Assembly: GCF_013426205.1 (NCBI RefSeq)
Contig: NC_089422.1
Span: 8,583,001-8,647,000, forward strand
From: Metarhizium brunneum
Lineage: Eukaryota; Ascomycota; Sordariomycetes; Hypocreales; Clavicipitaceae
DNA length: 64,000 nt
Direction: 5' to 3'
The translations under genes were made by a program, and so were the position numbers. Below, piece by piece: positions 46,248 to 58,603 of the stretch. Position 1 is the first letter of the stretch. Every line of letters starts with the position of its first letter. The notes under the pieces were generated by a model, which was not told the DNA's origin, made no database searches, and saw only the letters and a program-made list of their open reading frames with translations.

Positions 46248-47615
46248 GATGAGTGATTGTACCGAAGCGGTCAAGGCTGAATGAAGGTATAGTAATAATC
46301 AATAAAGATGGGCGTTTGGATGTTCTTGAAAAGGCACTGCTGGAGAGAATAGGACTCGGGCTTAAACATCTTGAAGTTCAAGAGGCTTTTATACATCTGG
46401 TTATGATTACTGAATATATGCGTACCGTTGTATCCAAAGGCCCATAGAGGTCTAGATCTAGCCATTTGGACAATTCACGGTCCGGCCTCGTGGTGGCACT
46501 CAGGTTAGAGACGCCTGGATTCTCGACTCGCCAGCCTCATCCTACCGGTAACCAAATAGCAAGAAACCCGCAACGCCAGGTTTGCGGCATCCCAATAAGG
46601 CCAAGGGTGCGTATCTTCGACAACGCGGAGTCCAAGGACCCCGGATTTGAAGTGGCTTCGATCTTTCGGCGACAGATGAGCCGGCCGGTGGCGAAGGCTG
46701 CTGCCTTCCTCCGTGGGCGTAACATATTCCAGCTTCGACCAATAGTCCGCCACGTTTTCCAATCTCGGCGGACAACCGGCCGAGTTTCCACAATAAGCGC
46801 CGCATAAGTGTGCTCTAACAGGCAAAAGCCACAGGTTAAGTGTGGTGTTTGATCTACCGGAGGTGCCGCTGCTTGCCCCAGCCCAGACTCGATACACATT
46901 TTGGGACCAAGAGAGCCTGCCTAACAAGTCCGCAAGTATGTAAGAAAACCTCCAAGGTATCCTTGGTAGAGGTGCTTTGTAGTTAGCTGAATAGTTTTCC
47001 CGTTTGGCTGGAACAAAAGCTGTACCATTTTATACTTTTTATGTGGCTGACGCTATTCAGTCTGGCTGTTGAACGCCTTTGGGTCTCGGTTCCTGCATGT
47101 AGACAGCCATCGTATCTAAAAACACATACTAACGCTGAGAAGGCGTTACGGCTGTCCTATTTGTGCGTATGCGTGTAGTAAACTTGATCGGTGTCGCCGC
47201 ATACCGACAACCAGATTAAGACATGCGAATGAGGACCTTGGTTCGTACAGTCCTCTGGTCTGCTACTCACTCAGGTGTAACCTGACTATCAAAATACTGT
47301 ATCCTGAGTGGCTGTCTGCTTTCAAGCCACCAACTCTAATGCCATTCCCAACACGAGGCTGACATGGTCGACTACGCAGGAATGATACTTGTTTCTAGCC
47401 CTACGACGTCCTTTTCTCTCGTTTCTCTTCAGCCGCGCTCTTCTACCCAGGTGAAAGCTTTCCGACCTGGAGGACTTCCAGAAACGACTTCGTATCCGCC
47501 AAGGCAACGCCCGTCATTATAGCCAGCTCCCTGGCCGCTTGCCAATTTTAGTCGCCTGAGCTAAACTGGCTTTTTTGAAATGTATGACAAGTGATGAACT
47601 GTTCATGAACACCCT
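46248..47615. other. Gene-free region
   Basis: All three minus frames are open over part of 46505-46927, but none shows a known domain. The rest is AT-rich. No feature recognised. Confidence 0.4.
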
Positions 47616-48072
47616 TCAACACCTTGATGCAAATTGCTTCCTGAGTGTTTTATCGTCGGCTGCTGAAATCAGATACCTGACCCCAGGGTGAAACACGACT
47701 GCAATCACCCATTTTTCGTGACAAATTAGCATTATAAGACGACTACCACGAGTATTCCAAAGCTTAATAGTGTTTTCCCGAGAGCCAGTTGTGATGAATT
47801 CCGCTGCGCTGGTAGCGGGCGGTGGCGTCTTTAACCTTGCCGTTACCGCCAGATGTACTAGATACGAGGTAGGGGGAACAAGAGCGCAGCAATTGATGCC
47901 GTGATTATAGCCCCATAAGGTTAGTGCATTGCTAGAAGTTGAGCCTGACATGTCTCGTAAACAAGCTGTCTGGCCATTGCCTGCGGATAAAACGCATCGC
48001 CCGTTGGTAGATGCGCAAACCGACCGTATCCAGTCGGTGTGTCCTTGTAGCGTTTCAACACAATGTCTTGTG
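47616..48072 (-). pseudogene. PAC1: LIS1/PAC1 (NudF) WD40 fragment
   Basis: About 150 codons of the WD40 propeller of the dynein regulator PAC1/LIS1. It starts abruptly near TRHCVETLQGHTDWIRSV, continues GRCVLSAGNGQTACLRDM, then CALVPPTSY, SAAEFITTGSRENTIKLWNT, HEKWVIAVVFHPGVRYLI and ADDKTLR, after which the frame leaves homology and stops (KQFASRC). The PPTSY loop and FxTGSRxNTIKLW sequence are distinctive for fungal PAC1. The N-terminal LisH, coiled coil and first blades and the last blades are missing; several consensus residues are altered (RDM for WDx). A truncated duplicate, not a working gene. Confidence 0.78.
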
Positions 48073-48438
48073 TTAATATTCTACATATTTAGAGTCTAAT
48101 CACTGCTTGTATTTATAAAACGATTCGTAATAACCATATTGTCAGTTCCAGAGGGCATTGATGTAGGGGGCTAATACTGTGGTCGTGTCCCTGTAAGACA
48201 CGTATATTCTGATGAATTATTTGCAGGATCCTATTCCTTTTTACCCCGTCGATTCAGATAATCAGTCTAAATAATCTTTGACCATTTGTGTTTATTAATC
48301 AGAATCTTCGTCATAATAGGACAAATAGCGGCGGTTTGCGGGTAGTGGACGTATAACGACCACGCTTTGAGCATTCTCAAGTTCCCTTTGATTCAGAGTC
48401 ACACGACTCCCTACTTTCCACTACGCATCAATCCGGCT
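48073..48438. other. AT-rich spacer
   Basis: No gene or repeat recognised. Confidence 0.45.
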
Positions 48439-50125
48439 CTATAATATCACCGGACCGATTCCATCCTTTTTCATGTCCTTCTTCATGCCGTAAACCTCGA
48501 GGACGTCTCTTGCTGCCCTTTCACCACTCCACCAAGCTCCCGTCGTCGTTCCAAGGCCGCACAGCGGAGCGGTATGTTCTCCAGCGAACCATACACCGCG
48601 GTCATTACCCATCAGGTTGCCGCCCGTTGCTCCCCTTCCTCCACCGGAGCGCAGGACCTTCAGGTCTTCATCCGCTCTCTCCAGCCCAACTTGAAAGCTC
48701 ACGTAGCTTCCATATCCTGCAAAGGGGTCATTCTGCCACTGACTGCCAAGAAAGAAAGTCGGGCGACAAGCAGGGCTACTAACATCGTAGTTTGGCATGC
48801 GAGAGTAAAATGGTTCCGTAAAAGAACGAAGAATGTCGTTGTATGCGTCCGAGTGGGGGACGAGGCCTGCTAAAGACGGCATGAGATGACGGGAGCAGGG
48901 AGGAGCCACGTAAAAGACTAAAGTTGGATGAGCGTGAGCACCCGGAAGCCCGGAAAGGGCGACAAACTCCTGCGTCCAAGAGCCCAGATACTTTGTTAGA
49001 GGGTGGTATGATGGGCTCAAGAAGTGCCAGAATATAAACCTCGAAGCTTCTTCTCTCGAAACGAGGGTGGAGGAAGCAGCACCGGTTTTGTCATTTGCTT
49101 TCTGCCAGAAGGCAGTAGGAAACGAAACAAAGACCTTTTCAAGGGCACCATACCCGATGCTATCGATTGCTTGTTCGAGTCGGAGGGGCAGAGAAGGCTT
49201 GAAGGCAGACTTGTGTCGTTTCAGCCAGCCGAGAGGGCATGTAATGACGACTTCATCGAAAGTCTTGACTTGGCCACCCGCCAATTCAACGGCAACGGCT
49301 TTGTTGTCTGAGTTCCGAGAGAACGTTTGCACCTTGACGACCTCTTGGCCAAGCTGTATGGCAGCAGCACTTCTCGCAGTTTTGCTAATGAGCTGAAGAA
49401 TATTCTTGTATGTCGACGCGACGAAAGCATCGTCGCCATCCATGCCATCTTCGAGATGAAAGTATTTCAGGCTCTGGGATTCAATGCAATCTCCAATCTC
49501 CGAGTTGTACATGTGTATCATTTGTTCACAGATAATCTTGGACTCGGCATCGAGAGGCGATCGTCTCACTATCTCTAGCACATAGTCTAAGACGTTTCTC
49601 CGAGGGTCGATGGATGGCGAGAGGTTTTTACTGTGTTGGATGGCTTTGTCAAAAGCATCCGCGACAAGTTGGACGCAGTGCTCTGCCTTATTCGCAGGTA
49701 TTCTCTCACCCACGGAATCAAAAAATATAGCGTCGGGTTCGTCGGGTACAAGATCCGCGTCAGTCATGGAGGCAAGGAGTGCAATAGGGTTGTTCTTCGT
49801 GCCGTGAATCCAGTTGGCGCCCCTTCATAGTCAGCATATGGCACCTCGATATCAGGACAAAACAACTCACATGTCCACTGCATGGCCACCTATGTCCTGT
49901 TGAAAGACCTGCTATACTTAGTAAAGAATCAGCCAAATTGACAAGTACGATGCTTACCCGCCCCCCAATCCTCTCTCTGGCCTCAAGAATGGTGACCTGG
50001 AATCCATTGCGGATCAGGGTATCTGCACACCTGAGTCCGGAAACACCAGCTCCTACGATGCCAACATGGGGGAGTTTGTTCTGCGCCTTCAGCTCACGAA
50101 GGGCGGATTTCCTGGCGTCAGACAT
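48439..50125 (-). CDS. Flavin amine oxidase, polyamine-oxidase-like
   Basis: FAD-dependent oxidase of the polyamine/monoamine oxidase family. Minus-strand exons are 50125-49958, 49908-49871 (38 nt) and 49822-48439, 529 aa. Dinucleotide motif GIVGAGVSGLRCADTLI followed by TILEARERIGGR; the tiny exon supplies VFQQDIGGHAVD and exon 3 continues MGANWIHG, the family's second signature. Later EVVITCPLGWLK, FVSFPTAFW, and the C-terminal GVWFAGEHTAPLCGLGTTTGAWWSGE with the FAD-binding Glu. Reaction: oxidation of polyamines or related amines with release of H2O2; the exact substrate is unresolved. No signal peptide. The terminal tripeptide is VIL, not a PTS1. Confidence 0.87.
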
Positions 50126-50216
50126 GGCTCTCCTCAAGCACTGTCTGGATTTTCTGCCGAGTTCTGGAATACTTGGTATGTGACGCCGGTGAGTTTTATC
50201 ACTTTATGGACCGGTA

Positions 50217-50609
50217 TCAATGCGTGCTCAGCCACCAACTACCGGGTGTCCGGCCATGTTGGACTAGGGTGTAGACAACAGCAAAAGAAAATCGCCGCGG
50301 TGAGTCATCGGCCTGTGACGTAGTCTGTTCGTGGTAGCTCCATGTCTCCTCCCTCAACAGGGATATACCCTTAACCCCCTGGATGCTCCCTGGTGGGAGC
50401 GATAGATATGGACTGCCTACAGCTTCCATCTCGTTTTTAACATGGACCTCAAATGTAGCCTGAGCCACAATGGTAGTTGTCAACGCCTCGGGTCTCAACG
50501 CCGGTGGGTGAGGCCGACCGGAGTCCGCCTTGATGATTTGCAAATTATCCTTCAAATACGGCATCGCTACCTCCATAAACAAAGTAACATCTGCGGTGAA
50601 CCTGTACAT
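50217..50609 (-). CDS. Weak hypothetical protein
   Basis: A 130-codon open frame with an ATG at 50609 and no recognisable domain or signal peptide. It lies upstream of the amine oxidase start on the same strand, so it could be leader sequence. Listed because the amino-acid composition is not obviously random; chance is the more likely explanation. Confidence 0.18.
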   Translation of the reverse strand: MYRFTADVTLFMEVAMPYLKDNLQIIKADSGRPHPPALRPEALTTTIVAQATFEVHVKNEMEAVGSPYLSLPPGSIQGVKGISLLREETWSYHEQTTSQADDSPRRFSFAVVYTLVQHGRTPGSWWLSTH

Positions 50610-51012
50610 TTGCTGTAAGGCAGCATTTCGAGACTACATACCCACAGCTTTATGATATGAAGTAGATTAGACGACGAGCCACAGAAGTTGTGGACATGGA
50701 CAAACGTGATGCGGAACAACGTGCCTTTTTCGCAGTCTAATAATACTTTTCCATTTCTTCTCTAGAAAATTTTATACTTTCAATCAACGTACTACACTTC
50801 GTCACGGGTGTCAGGAAATGGCCGCTTCTACATAGGAGCTTACAAACGGCTGCATACCTAGAGGCGACAAAGGATGTACAAGTGAGAGATGAAAGACTGC
50901 AATAAGGAGTTCGCCGTGAGAATATATAACACTCGTTAAATTAATCGCTAACCGTCTGTAGATACTCCAGTATACCATGTAAGGCATGATGGCTTGGCGT
51001 ATCTGACTAGCT
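50610..51012. other. Intergenic region
   Basis: Mostly AT-rich; the 3' region of the F-box gene. Nothing recognised. Confidence 0.45.
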
Positions 51013-52478
51013 TCAAGATAACTTGGCACACGACGGCGGCAGCTTCATCATCCGCAGTACGTCTCGAGCCTCTTCAAGAGAGTCAGGCTTGACATGCACA
51101 GGAACCGACGGTCTCTGTCCAGGCGCAACCCCGTCTGGCCATAGCACCTGGCTCTCATCTCCCCAACTCCACCAACCAACGGCGCCTCTCCTGTACATCT
51201 TTTCCCTCTTCTCCCATGAATTCTCCATGTAAGCTCTTTCCCGCGATTGCCGCGCAGCTTCTTGTTCCTCTAGCAGCATATTTGTAGAAATCCACGTGTC
51301 TTCCCAGGGTTTTTGCAAGATGGCAACAGAATCCAACCGGCATCTGTCCCACATAACATAACCCCATCGGCGTAGATTATCGCGATCCTCGACATACACC
51401 CAGTGTGCCCTGGATTCTTCCAGATGTGCCCATTTCCAGGCATCTTTTGGACCCGAATCCGGATCTCTGAAAAACGAATGCTTTAACAGGAGAGCCTCCT
51501 CCACTGGCGACAAGCTTTCGAGGAAGACATTGTCGTTGTGTCCGTTTGCGCTTTCTAATCCCTCGTAGAGAAAGTTATCTGTGGCGGGTGGAAAACCACG
51601 AGAATAGAGAAGTCGATGTCGTTCTAGATATGTTTCTGCTAGGATGACGCTAAGTAGCTTCTTTAATCCACGTGAAAGAAGGTGTTGGATGAAGGGGGAA
51701 TCAATCTTGTCATCGTATTCTACCTGGAATGCGCCCCAAGCGATATCATGTTCTGCGATATCATTGAATGCTAGTGTATTGTGATGAGCTTTAGATCCAT
51801 AATCGTACACGTTATTCCTAGGAACTTACCTGGCGAAACAGCTCGAACAAGAAAATCGTGAATGCAGCCTAGCTGCTCATTCTCCCAGGGAGCAAAGCAA
51901 GCAAAGAAGAGTCGTTTTTGCTCCATGTGTGCAGGGGGCTCTGCACATATATTTGGAAGCATGCGGAACAGGTTGCAATATATTTCGAAGTGGTAGAATG
52001 CCCGTTCGATGCGACACCTCTCTAGTCGCGTAGCAGTGCATTCACCTTGAGTCATGGGATATGTGGTCAGGGTGGCATGGACAAACTTTTGAGTTAGCTC
52101 GCTCACACAGAGATGAAGTCTTTCAAGTTGAAGCGCTTTCTGTAACGACCAGGAGCTGGGTGGAGTCGGCCTTTGGCGAAGATTTTGAGTGATGAAGTCG
52201 ACGAGGCCGTGCTGACATTCGGGTTCCGGACCATGGTGCAAGCTTGAGGATAGAAATGCGAGCTCGGCCTCGGGCAGTACGCTGTCATCAATCTGCTTGA
52301 GCAATACTTGCGTCGTGATGGTAGTCTCTGCATCCAGAAATACCTCGTAAAGCAGCGGGCATGACAAAGCGGCTGCCCGCAACGATGACACGTCTGGTAG
52401 TTCCAAGAGCACCATTTGCAGGAGCTCGACGGACAGGCGTTCGATCGAAGCCGGCTGCAGTCCTTGGTCTTGACACAT
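51013..52478 (-). CDS. F-box-like protein of unknown function
   Basis: Minus-strand exons are 52478-51830 and 51770-51013, 468 aa. Near the N-terminus IERLSVELLQMVLLELPDVSSL and the following helix have the F-box pattern (LPxEl..i...L....L). Such proteins are usually substrate receptors of SCF ubiquitin ligases. The rest is helical with several Trp-rich segments (AHWVYVEDRDNLRRWGYVMW, GWWSWGDES) typical of a lineage-specific fungal F-box family, and has no recognised substrate domain. The intron is 59 nt with an AG|GTAAGT donor. Solo-LTR copy D lies 120 bp upstream of the start, within the probable promoter. Confidence 0.72.
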
Positions 52479-52597
52479 GGCAGCGGTTCTGTTGAAATTC
52501 GCGCAGAATGTTTGTTCGCCGGGAAACCAAGTAGATGCAGTCCTGGCGAGAAGGAAACGTGGACTGGATGCTTTGACGTTCCGTGGCGGAGAACCTG

Positions 52598-52881
52598 TGT
52601 CATATGGTTAGCACACAATAAAGGGCGTTGGGCCAACAAAGGTTGCATGTATTGATGTATTGACTCAACCAGACAACAAAGGGAACAGTCACGAGGCCCG
52701 AGGCCGGTCATAAGCAAGGGCTGCCTCAGGCACAAGCCCTCACCAACTTCCTGTATTTATAAAGATCTTCCGTCCCTCAAGGCCTCGTGGAAAATTAAGG
52801 ACTTTTAATGGCTCAAAGTCGATTATTATAGTTTGAACTGAACAATCCGTTCCAAGCCCACCTTCTCCTGCGCTTGTCACA
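52598..52881 (+). repeat. Solo-LTR-like element, copy D
   Basis: 284 bp, beginning TGTCATATGG and ending GCTTGTCACA, flanked by perfect 5-bp direct repeats ACCTG (52593-52597 and 52882-52886). The core CCTCACCAACTTCCTGTATT and the later AAAATTAAGGACTTTTAATG align with the other copies. Inserted in the 5' flank of the F-box gene. Confidence 0.82.
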
Positions 52882-52886
52882 ACCTG

Positions 52887-53354
52887 GGGGTTAGACCATA
52901 GACACTGGAGCATCTCACGTGACTAACAACGCTGATGCAGGAGCCTTACAAGAGTCAATAATCTGAAGTCAGCCGGCAAAGTTTCAACGAAAAAGCCCAG
53001 AATTCTTGCGGCCGTATGGCTACGGACTCATCGGCTACGATTGCCAGGCGGGCGCTGCTGGCCACAAGGGAGGGGAAGACTCCTGCGAGGTAGAGGGGAA
53101 AGGATAAGTAAAGAGTCCGGTACAATACGCGTAAATGAAGTTAAAGCTAGATATTTATACCATGACTTCGGCTATGGAACTTCGGCTATAGAATAAAATT
53201 GGCAGCGAATCTCTTATGGACATATGATTTCAGCTGTCTTTTTTTAGTTATAATAGTTGAAATCTATACGGTCATTTCTTGGATATAATCAAAGGTTCAA
53301 TGAAATCAGTCTGCAAATATCTTGTCATTAAAAATGTATAAAAAAGATCCATTG
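52887..53354. other. AT-rich intergenic region
   Basis: Contains an imperfect direct repeat of ACTTCGGCTAT near 53165 and 53180. No gene recognised. Confidence 0.45.
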
Positions 53355-54186
53355 CTACTTGTGAAGGCCATCTCCCCATCTCGATGAGCTTAGACTCAAA
53401 GATGGTCCGGGAATTGACGGAAATAGATTCATGACAGAACTCTTTCTAGAGGCGTCATCCTGATTTGTCGGCGTAGGACCTCTCGACACAACCTGGATAT
53501 CCTCCGTGCTCCTACTTGGAGTAATTCGTCCATTCCTGAGCCGATATCTTTGGCCAACTACAGGGACACGGAACCCCTTTTCCGTATGGGTATCAGCAAG
53601 TGGCAATGGCCAGAGCGAATCAACCGATTGCCTTTGTCGACGACGTCGATAAAAAAACAGGCCTAGTCCAAAGGCCATTAGAGAAAGGACCGCTGAGAGA
53701 TGTTAACGACGAGATATCAGTGCTGAATTAATGCACTTTACCTATTACAACTCCGGCTATCCCTGCCATTTCGGCCCTGCTAAGACCTCCACGTTCCATA
53801 GCGGACACTATGCCAGTCTCGGTCATGTTCTCGGGCACAATAGGCGGCAGTGAAGTAGATGTCGCCAGGGTAGTTGGCCTCGCGGAAGTATTGGAGCGGG
53901 AGGTTGAGAAAGGCTCCATATTTAGCATACTTGTTTCTGTGGATGGCGTTACCGTCGAGAGAGGAGACGAAAAACTCTTTCCCTCTGCCGGTAGTGTTGT
54001 CATTGGAGAGGATGAGCTGGCTGGTGTCGCCATTTGTGAACTCCCCAATTGCAATACCGCATAGACCTTGCCATTGCTTGTGTAGATGGAGACGAAGCCG
54101 GGGACGATGGAAGGTACAGCCATAGACGCAGCATCGACGGTTGTCATCTGCATTTGCGCACTAGTTTGAGATATAGTGGAGAACAT
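53355..54186 (-). CDS. Ser/Thr-rich single-pass membrane protein
   Basis: Minus-strand exons are 54186-53742 and 53692-53355, 260 aa. The first 130 residues are Ser/Thr/Pro-rich, as in O-mannosylated wall-sensor ectodomains, without a recognisable WSC or other module. One transmembrane helix spans the intron: AEMAGIAGVVIAVLSLMAFGLGLFF, followed by RRRRQRQ as a stop-transfer signal, then a cytoplasmic tail with basic and Ser-rich segments. No clear cleaved signal peptide at this ATG, so an upstream exon may be missing or the protein inserts by its internal helix. Layout recalls fungal Mid2-like sensors; function is unknown. Confidence 0.68.
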
Positions 54187-56342
54187 TATATCGGACTTGA
54201 CAACGATGACAAAAATTTTAGAGCAGTAAGATCGCCTATGGCGTCACGGCAGAGGTTCAACGTCTTTGGCGAGAGCCTTTCTGGGCCCCGTTGCAGTATG
54301 GTAATGCCTAAAGAAAATTATGTCTAGACAATTGTTCAAGTATCCAAACTTGAAGTTTACATGTTCAGTATTTAAGTAGAAAGAACGAGGCAACAATGTC
54401 AAACTGAGGGGGCGTATATTCCAACTAATCACCCTTCATCAACTGTTACACTGCAAATGGGACTGTGTCATTTGTATCAAATATCGTCAGATAGATAGCT
54501 TGAAAAGGTCACATTTGCTTTCTGATAGGTCTGATCCAACAAACCAAAGAAAGCTGCAGGACCTTGTCGCTGCACAAAGTTGGTTGCCGTCTGCCTGCTG
54601 CAGGTTCTCATAGAGTTCCATATATGTGAGGGTTGGCACCATGATTCCACATGGAACTCTGAGGCTGAAGCATTTGTTACGCCAAGAATTTGGTCCGCAG
54701 CGCCACTCCTGCATAGATGCTGTCGCGCCAATATTCTGAAACGGATCATGAGGCTCATGCAGGGGTTGTGTCTGGTGCTTCAGATTTGGCTTCAGTCTTG
54801 ATTCCACATTGCCCACAAGCTTGTTTGTTCCGGGATGGGACGTTTGCGCATATGATTGGCCAGGTCTGAAATAATGTCGCACGTTGACTGGAATCCAAAG
54901 CTTTTGATGAAGAGATTAGACGGCTACAGGATGAAATGTGAAACGAGGCATGGGCCGAAGCGTGAAGGTATTAGCTCCATGCATGCCCGTCGGCCGAGCC
55001 ACTATCGACAACAGCTAGTTAGTATATAATTTAATGTTGAAATAGTCGACATGTTATCATCTCGCATCCCGTGGCAATTCCGGCCCTTGGACTTCCTGCT
55101 TTGTCGGCTCACACAGACGCGATCAGGGGAAAAATGACTTAAGGGGCACAAGGTAGTGTGGAACTTCTTTTCTAAGTTTTATCAACTGAAATGTACAAAG
55201 AAAGCAAGACAAAGGATGCACACATGGCTCAAAAAGAATAGGTTTTGCATAGGGTATTAATGCAACCAATACGGGGCGGTCGAAGGAGATAATCAGACTT
55301 GTCAGACGCGAATCAAGCAAAAATGGAAATTGCAAGTAAAATGTAAATTTGGCAAAAAGATTATTGGATTGGGCTGTCGGGGATAAAATAAGGAAAGCCG
55401 TTTCTGAATAAGCACTTTATTGATCTACGAAACAGGTCTGGACAAACCGCCATGGCGCAGATCCTTTTAACAGGAGATGCAACCGGAGTTCCCGTGCCGC
55501 TTTTCTCTAAGGCGAGGCGTATCTTATCCGCAGCTTCAGCTACAAAGTACTCGTGCATCAAAGTTCACAACTGCCTAGGCAAGGCTATCGGCGCTTGAGC
55601 CCACAGATCTGAACTGGCTGTCCTGCCAATCAGCCTTGATATTGTATGCTTAAGATACTTTATCGTTTTCCACCTAGCCGATGGCTGATTGAAACTAAAC
55701 ACGGCGGCTACTCCTCACGCGCACTTTAGAACGGACCGCATCTTTCGGACGTGTGCCCCGTTCCGGATGAATGCTCCATTGCATAATTTCTTCTCACAAT
55801 CAGGGTATATGAAGGGAGTAACGGTTCTACTGGGCCGAATACCATATCTTTACAAAATCCCGTGCTTTGCCTCGGTTATGCCGGTCCATGTGGCGCAGGT
55901 CGGTTGGGGTATTCTGTGGACGTTGGACTCAAACGGTCCCGATGTAACCTGACCTGCCCGTGCAGCGGCCGTGCCGTCACCTCAATATCGGAGAGAGCGA
56001 GCGCTCAGGCATGAACACCGGGACGTGGACCCGCCGAGAAGTCCTCTCTGGCCCAGTATAAGTTTACACATGTGCCACCAGACATCAAGGAATTACTAAT
56101 GTTGGGATACCAAGGACAAAACCGTGTACCAGGAGATTTCATGTCGCGAACCGGTTCATCTACCTACAACTCCTTTTCTATTGCCGCAAGTCCCCCCTTT
56201 GCTCTATACGGACAGTGAGGTCTTGTCGTCGACCAACTGGTTCTAATGCAATTGCCGCAGGTAGTAGCAATTTTCAACAAAAGCACAAGGCACTTACAGC
56301 AAGGCATTCGTTAATCCGGCCATAATACCCACCAGTACAGCC
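54187..56342. other. Large gene-free region
   Basis: About 2.2 kb. Short unrelated frames only; no recognisable domain, RNA or repeat unit. The last few hundred bases should hold the methyltransferase promoter. Confidence 0.4.
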
Positions 56343-57409
56343 ATGGCTGCCCGCGATAATTACATCTTGTCCCGAGATTTGGATGCCTCACTCCGGTAGG
56401 CATCCCCATCCCACACTCGCTCCGTTGCATTAGTACGTCGTCTTGTTAATGCCGCATCAGGTTGGATTGCCAGCATCTCCTGGCCAGGATGTATACTGGA
56501 TACACGCTGCATCCGCAGATACCCGTGGTCCCCAGTATGAAGATTGCCGAAATTGGCACCGGAACCGGGTTTGTGTCCCAAACTCAAACAGAAGCCGCCT
56601 CGTTACTAATTACCACAGAATATGGCTGTTGGATCTGGCATCTCAGCTTCCCTCTACTGTTGTTCTCGACGGCTTTGACATATCCGACGGCCAGTTCCCC
56701 CACGAATCAAACCTGCCGAGTAATGTCAAGCTGTCCATTATGGACTCGTTTGACCAAGTGCCCCCGGAGCTCGTTGGAAAGTACGACGTAGTGCATTTAC
56801 GCTTCTGGGTCTGCATTGTGCGCGGGAACAATGTAGAAAAACTGATTAACCATGCGAAAGCGCTACTGAGTAAGTTTCTCTAATCGCCCATTTTGCCCCA
56901 ACAGCAATGCTGATATAGGGGCTGCAGAGCCGGGGGGCTGGATTCAATGGGAAGAAGCCAATCTCGGGAGAATTCTTACAAACGGCGATGAAGCTAAGAA
57001 ATTTCTGCAAGCTGCAAAGTTGGTATTGAAGTCGCTCGAATTTGATTTTGGGTAAGCTTAAATTGTTGGGAATGCTCTTTACAACCAGACACGATATTAA
57101 CTCGCTTGGCATAGATGGATCGAGGCGCTGCCCAATACCCTCGAGGGTCACGGACTCGAAGTTGTGGATTTTAAAACGGGCCGGATTCCACCATCACTTG
57201 TACCTCTGATAATAAAGACTGGACTGGCCGGTTGGGTTGAGATACTTGACGCCGCTTACAAGACTCAGTGCCAGTCTTTGCCGCCTGAAAAGGAGACCAA
57301 AGATATTTTGCTTAGGGTGGTGGAGGCACTTAAAGATGGAGCGGCGTATTATTGGACTCCCCTGAGCCTCCTTGCTCGCAAGACCGCTGGAACTGCGCTT
57401 GAGGCGTGA
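56343..57409 (+). CDS. LaeA-like SAM-dependent methyltransferase
   Basis: Class I methyltransferase of the fungal TAM/LaeA-like group. Exons are 56343-56395, 56461-56568, 56619-56869, 56928-57051 and 57115-57409, closing to 276 aa. Only by joining them does the fold appear: MAARDNYILSRDLDASLR, GYTLHPQIPVVPSMKIAEIG, then TGTGIWLLDLASQLP (motif I, SAM-binding), VVLDGFDISDGQFP (acidic end of beta2), YDVVHLRFW, KPGGWIQWEEA (motif III region). Introns are 50-65 nt with standard borders. Relatives modify small molecules in secondary metabolism or act like LaeA; the role here is not shown. It lies in the LTR-rich part near the P450, but no synthase is present. Confidence 0.83.
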
Positions 57410-57800
57410 TGAAGATTAGGCCGTGAGGTGTTACGGTATTGAAGAAGATGAGCAGAAGGGGATTGTTACTTACTTGGGAGTTAATTAAGCGAATTATAAA
57501 TACTAAAAGATGGAGAGTTAAGATATGCTACTTTAGATTTAAATAAAATGTAAACTGATGTCTCTTAAAGTTATTCTTAAATGCCTTATTATTTAACCCC
57601 TAATAATCATGAGCTGCGAAACTTCATGAATGCTTGCCGGCAACTCCGACACTTGCTTAACATCTTTGCGATAGGATACCAATGTTTGTTGGATCTCTTG
57701 GGTTTGCCAGACATGCGGTCGTGTGCTAGCAGTAATCGTGGTCGAGTTTCGTTCGGTATGCCTAAGTGTGATCTCGGTGTGAAACCTGGTACACAATCCT
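57410..57800. other. Intergenic region up to LTR copy G
   Basis: Methyltransferase 3' UTR and AT-rich sequence. The last 5 bases (ATCCT) are the target duplication of copy G. Confidence 0.45.
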
Positions 57801-58051
57801 TGTGACAAGGGTTCAACATAGAAGGCTTGGAGCAAAAAGGGCTCAATTCAATAAGAATCTCGAAGGGTCTCTAAGGTCTTAAGTTACTACAAGAAAGAAA
57901 GGGGAGGGTAATCGTCTTATATACATAAAAGAAACGCCCAGGCCTAGGGTCCTTACCCAGGCACGTGTTCTAGCTGTATAACTAATAATTCCTGTATCGG
58001 CGAAGCCCCTTTGTTGGGCTTCACGACCTGTTGGGCCTTTTCCGTGTAACA
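57801..58051 (-). repeat. Solo-LTR-like element, copy G (inverted)
   Basis: 251 bp. On the plus strand it begins TGTGACAAGG and ends TCCGTGTAACA, the reverse complement of the family's ends. Contains CTTGGAGCAA and CTCAATTCAATA, the complement of the conserved 3' core. Perfect 5-bp target duplication ATCCT at 57796-57800 and 58052-58056. Confidence 0.82.
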
Positions 58052-58436
58052 ATCCTTCTTGCCTTGGAAAAGGTATTCCGGTAATCCCCTCCAAGACCAA
58101 GCCCTTCCCCGTCGATTAGTCTGGCAAATAACTAATTCGGGCAATACTCCTAGGTTGGCCACTCCATTGGCTCGTATCTTCTCAATTTAACTGGCACGGT
58201 AGCTGCATATGGCAGTTATAAGGTGGTTAACTTCCCGTCCAAGGGTTCTGTGTGGCTACCTGCGGATATAGTCTTGGTTTCTTAGGGTTATAATTAAACA
58301 CTAGCTCGTTTCTTTTTCGATTAAAAACGGTTGTTAGAAACGATTGTTCTTTAATAAATGTGCTGTTTATATTACCATTGCGAACAAGACTAGAGCACTT
58401 GTGATTACTCCTGACATGAGTTTCCGGATCTGTCGA

Positions 58437-58603
58437 TGTCGCACGGAAATGGCCGGTTACACGAGGGCTACAGTCCCTCACCGACTTCTTGTATTTAAAG
58501 ACCCCTTTAGTCAACGAGGCTTTGTGAAAAACCAAGGACCTTTGATACCAAAGACTGTTATTAGATGAATTGAGTCATTGCTCCAAGCCTAGCCCTTGTC
58601 ACA
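58437..58603 (+). repeat. Solo-LTR-like element, copy E
   Basis: 167 bp, beginning TGTCGCACGGAAATGG and ending CCTTGTCACA, with perfect target duplication GTCGA at 58432-58436 and 58604-58608. It is shorter than copies A and F because of an internal gap after the GGGCTAC segment. Confidence 0.85.

Noticed and set aside
46505..46927. Overlapping open frames in all minus registers
   Set aside because: No frame shows a known domain; being open in all three frames is typical of chance in a GC-balanced segment.
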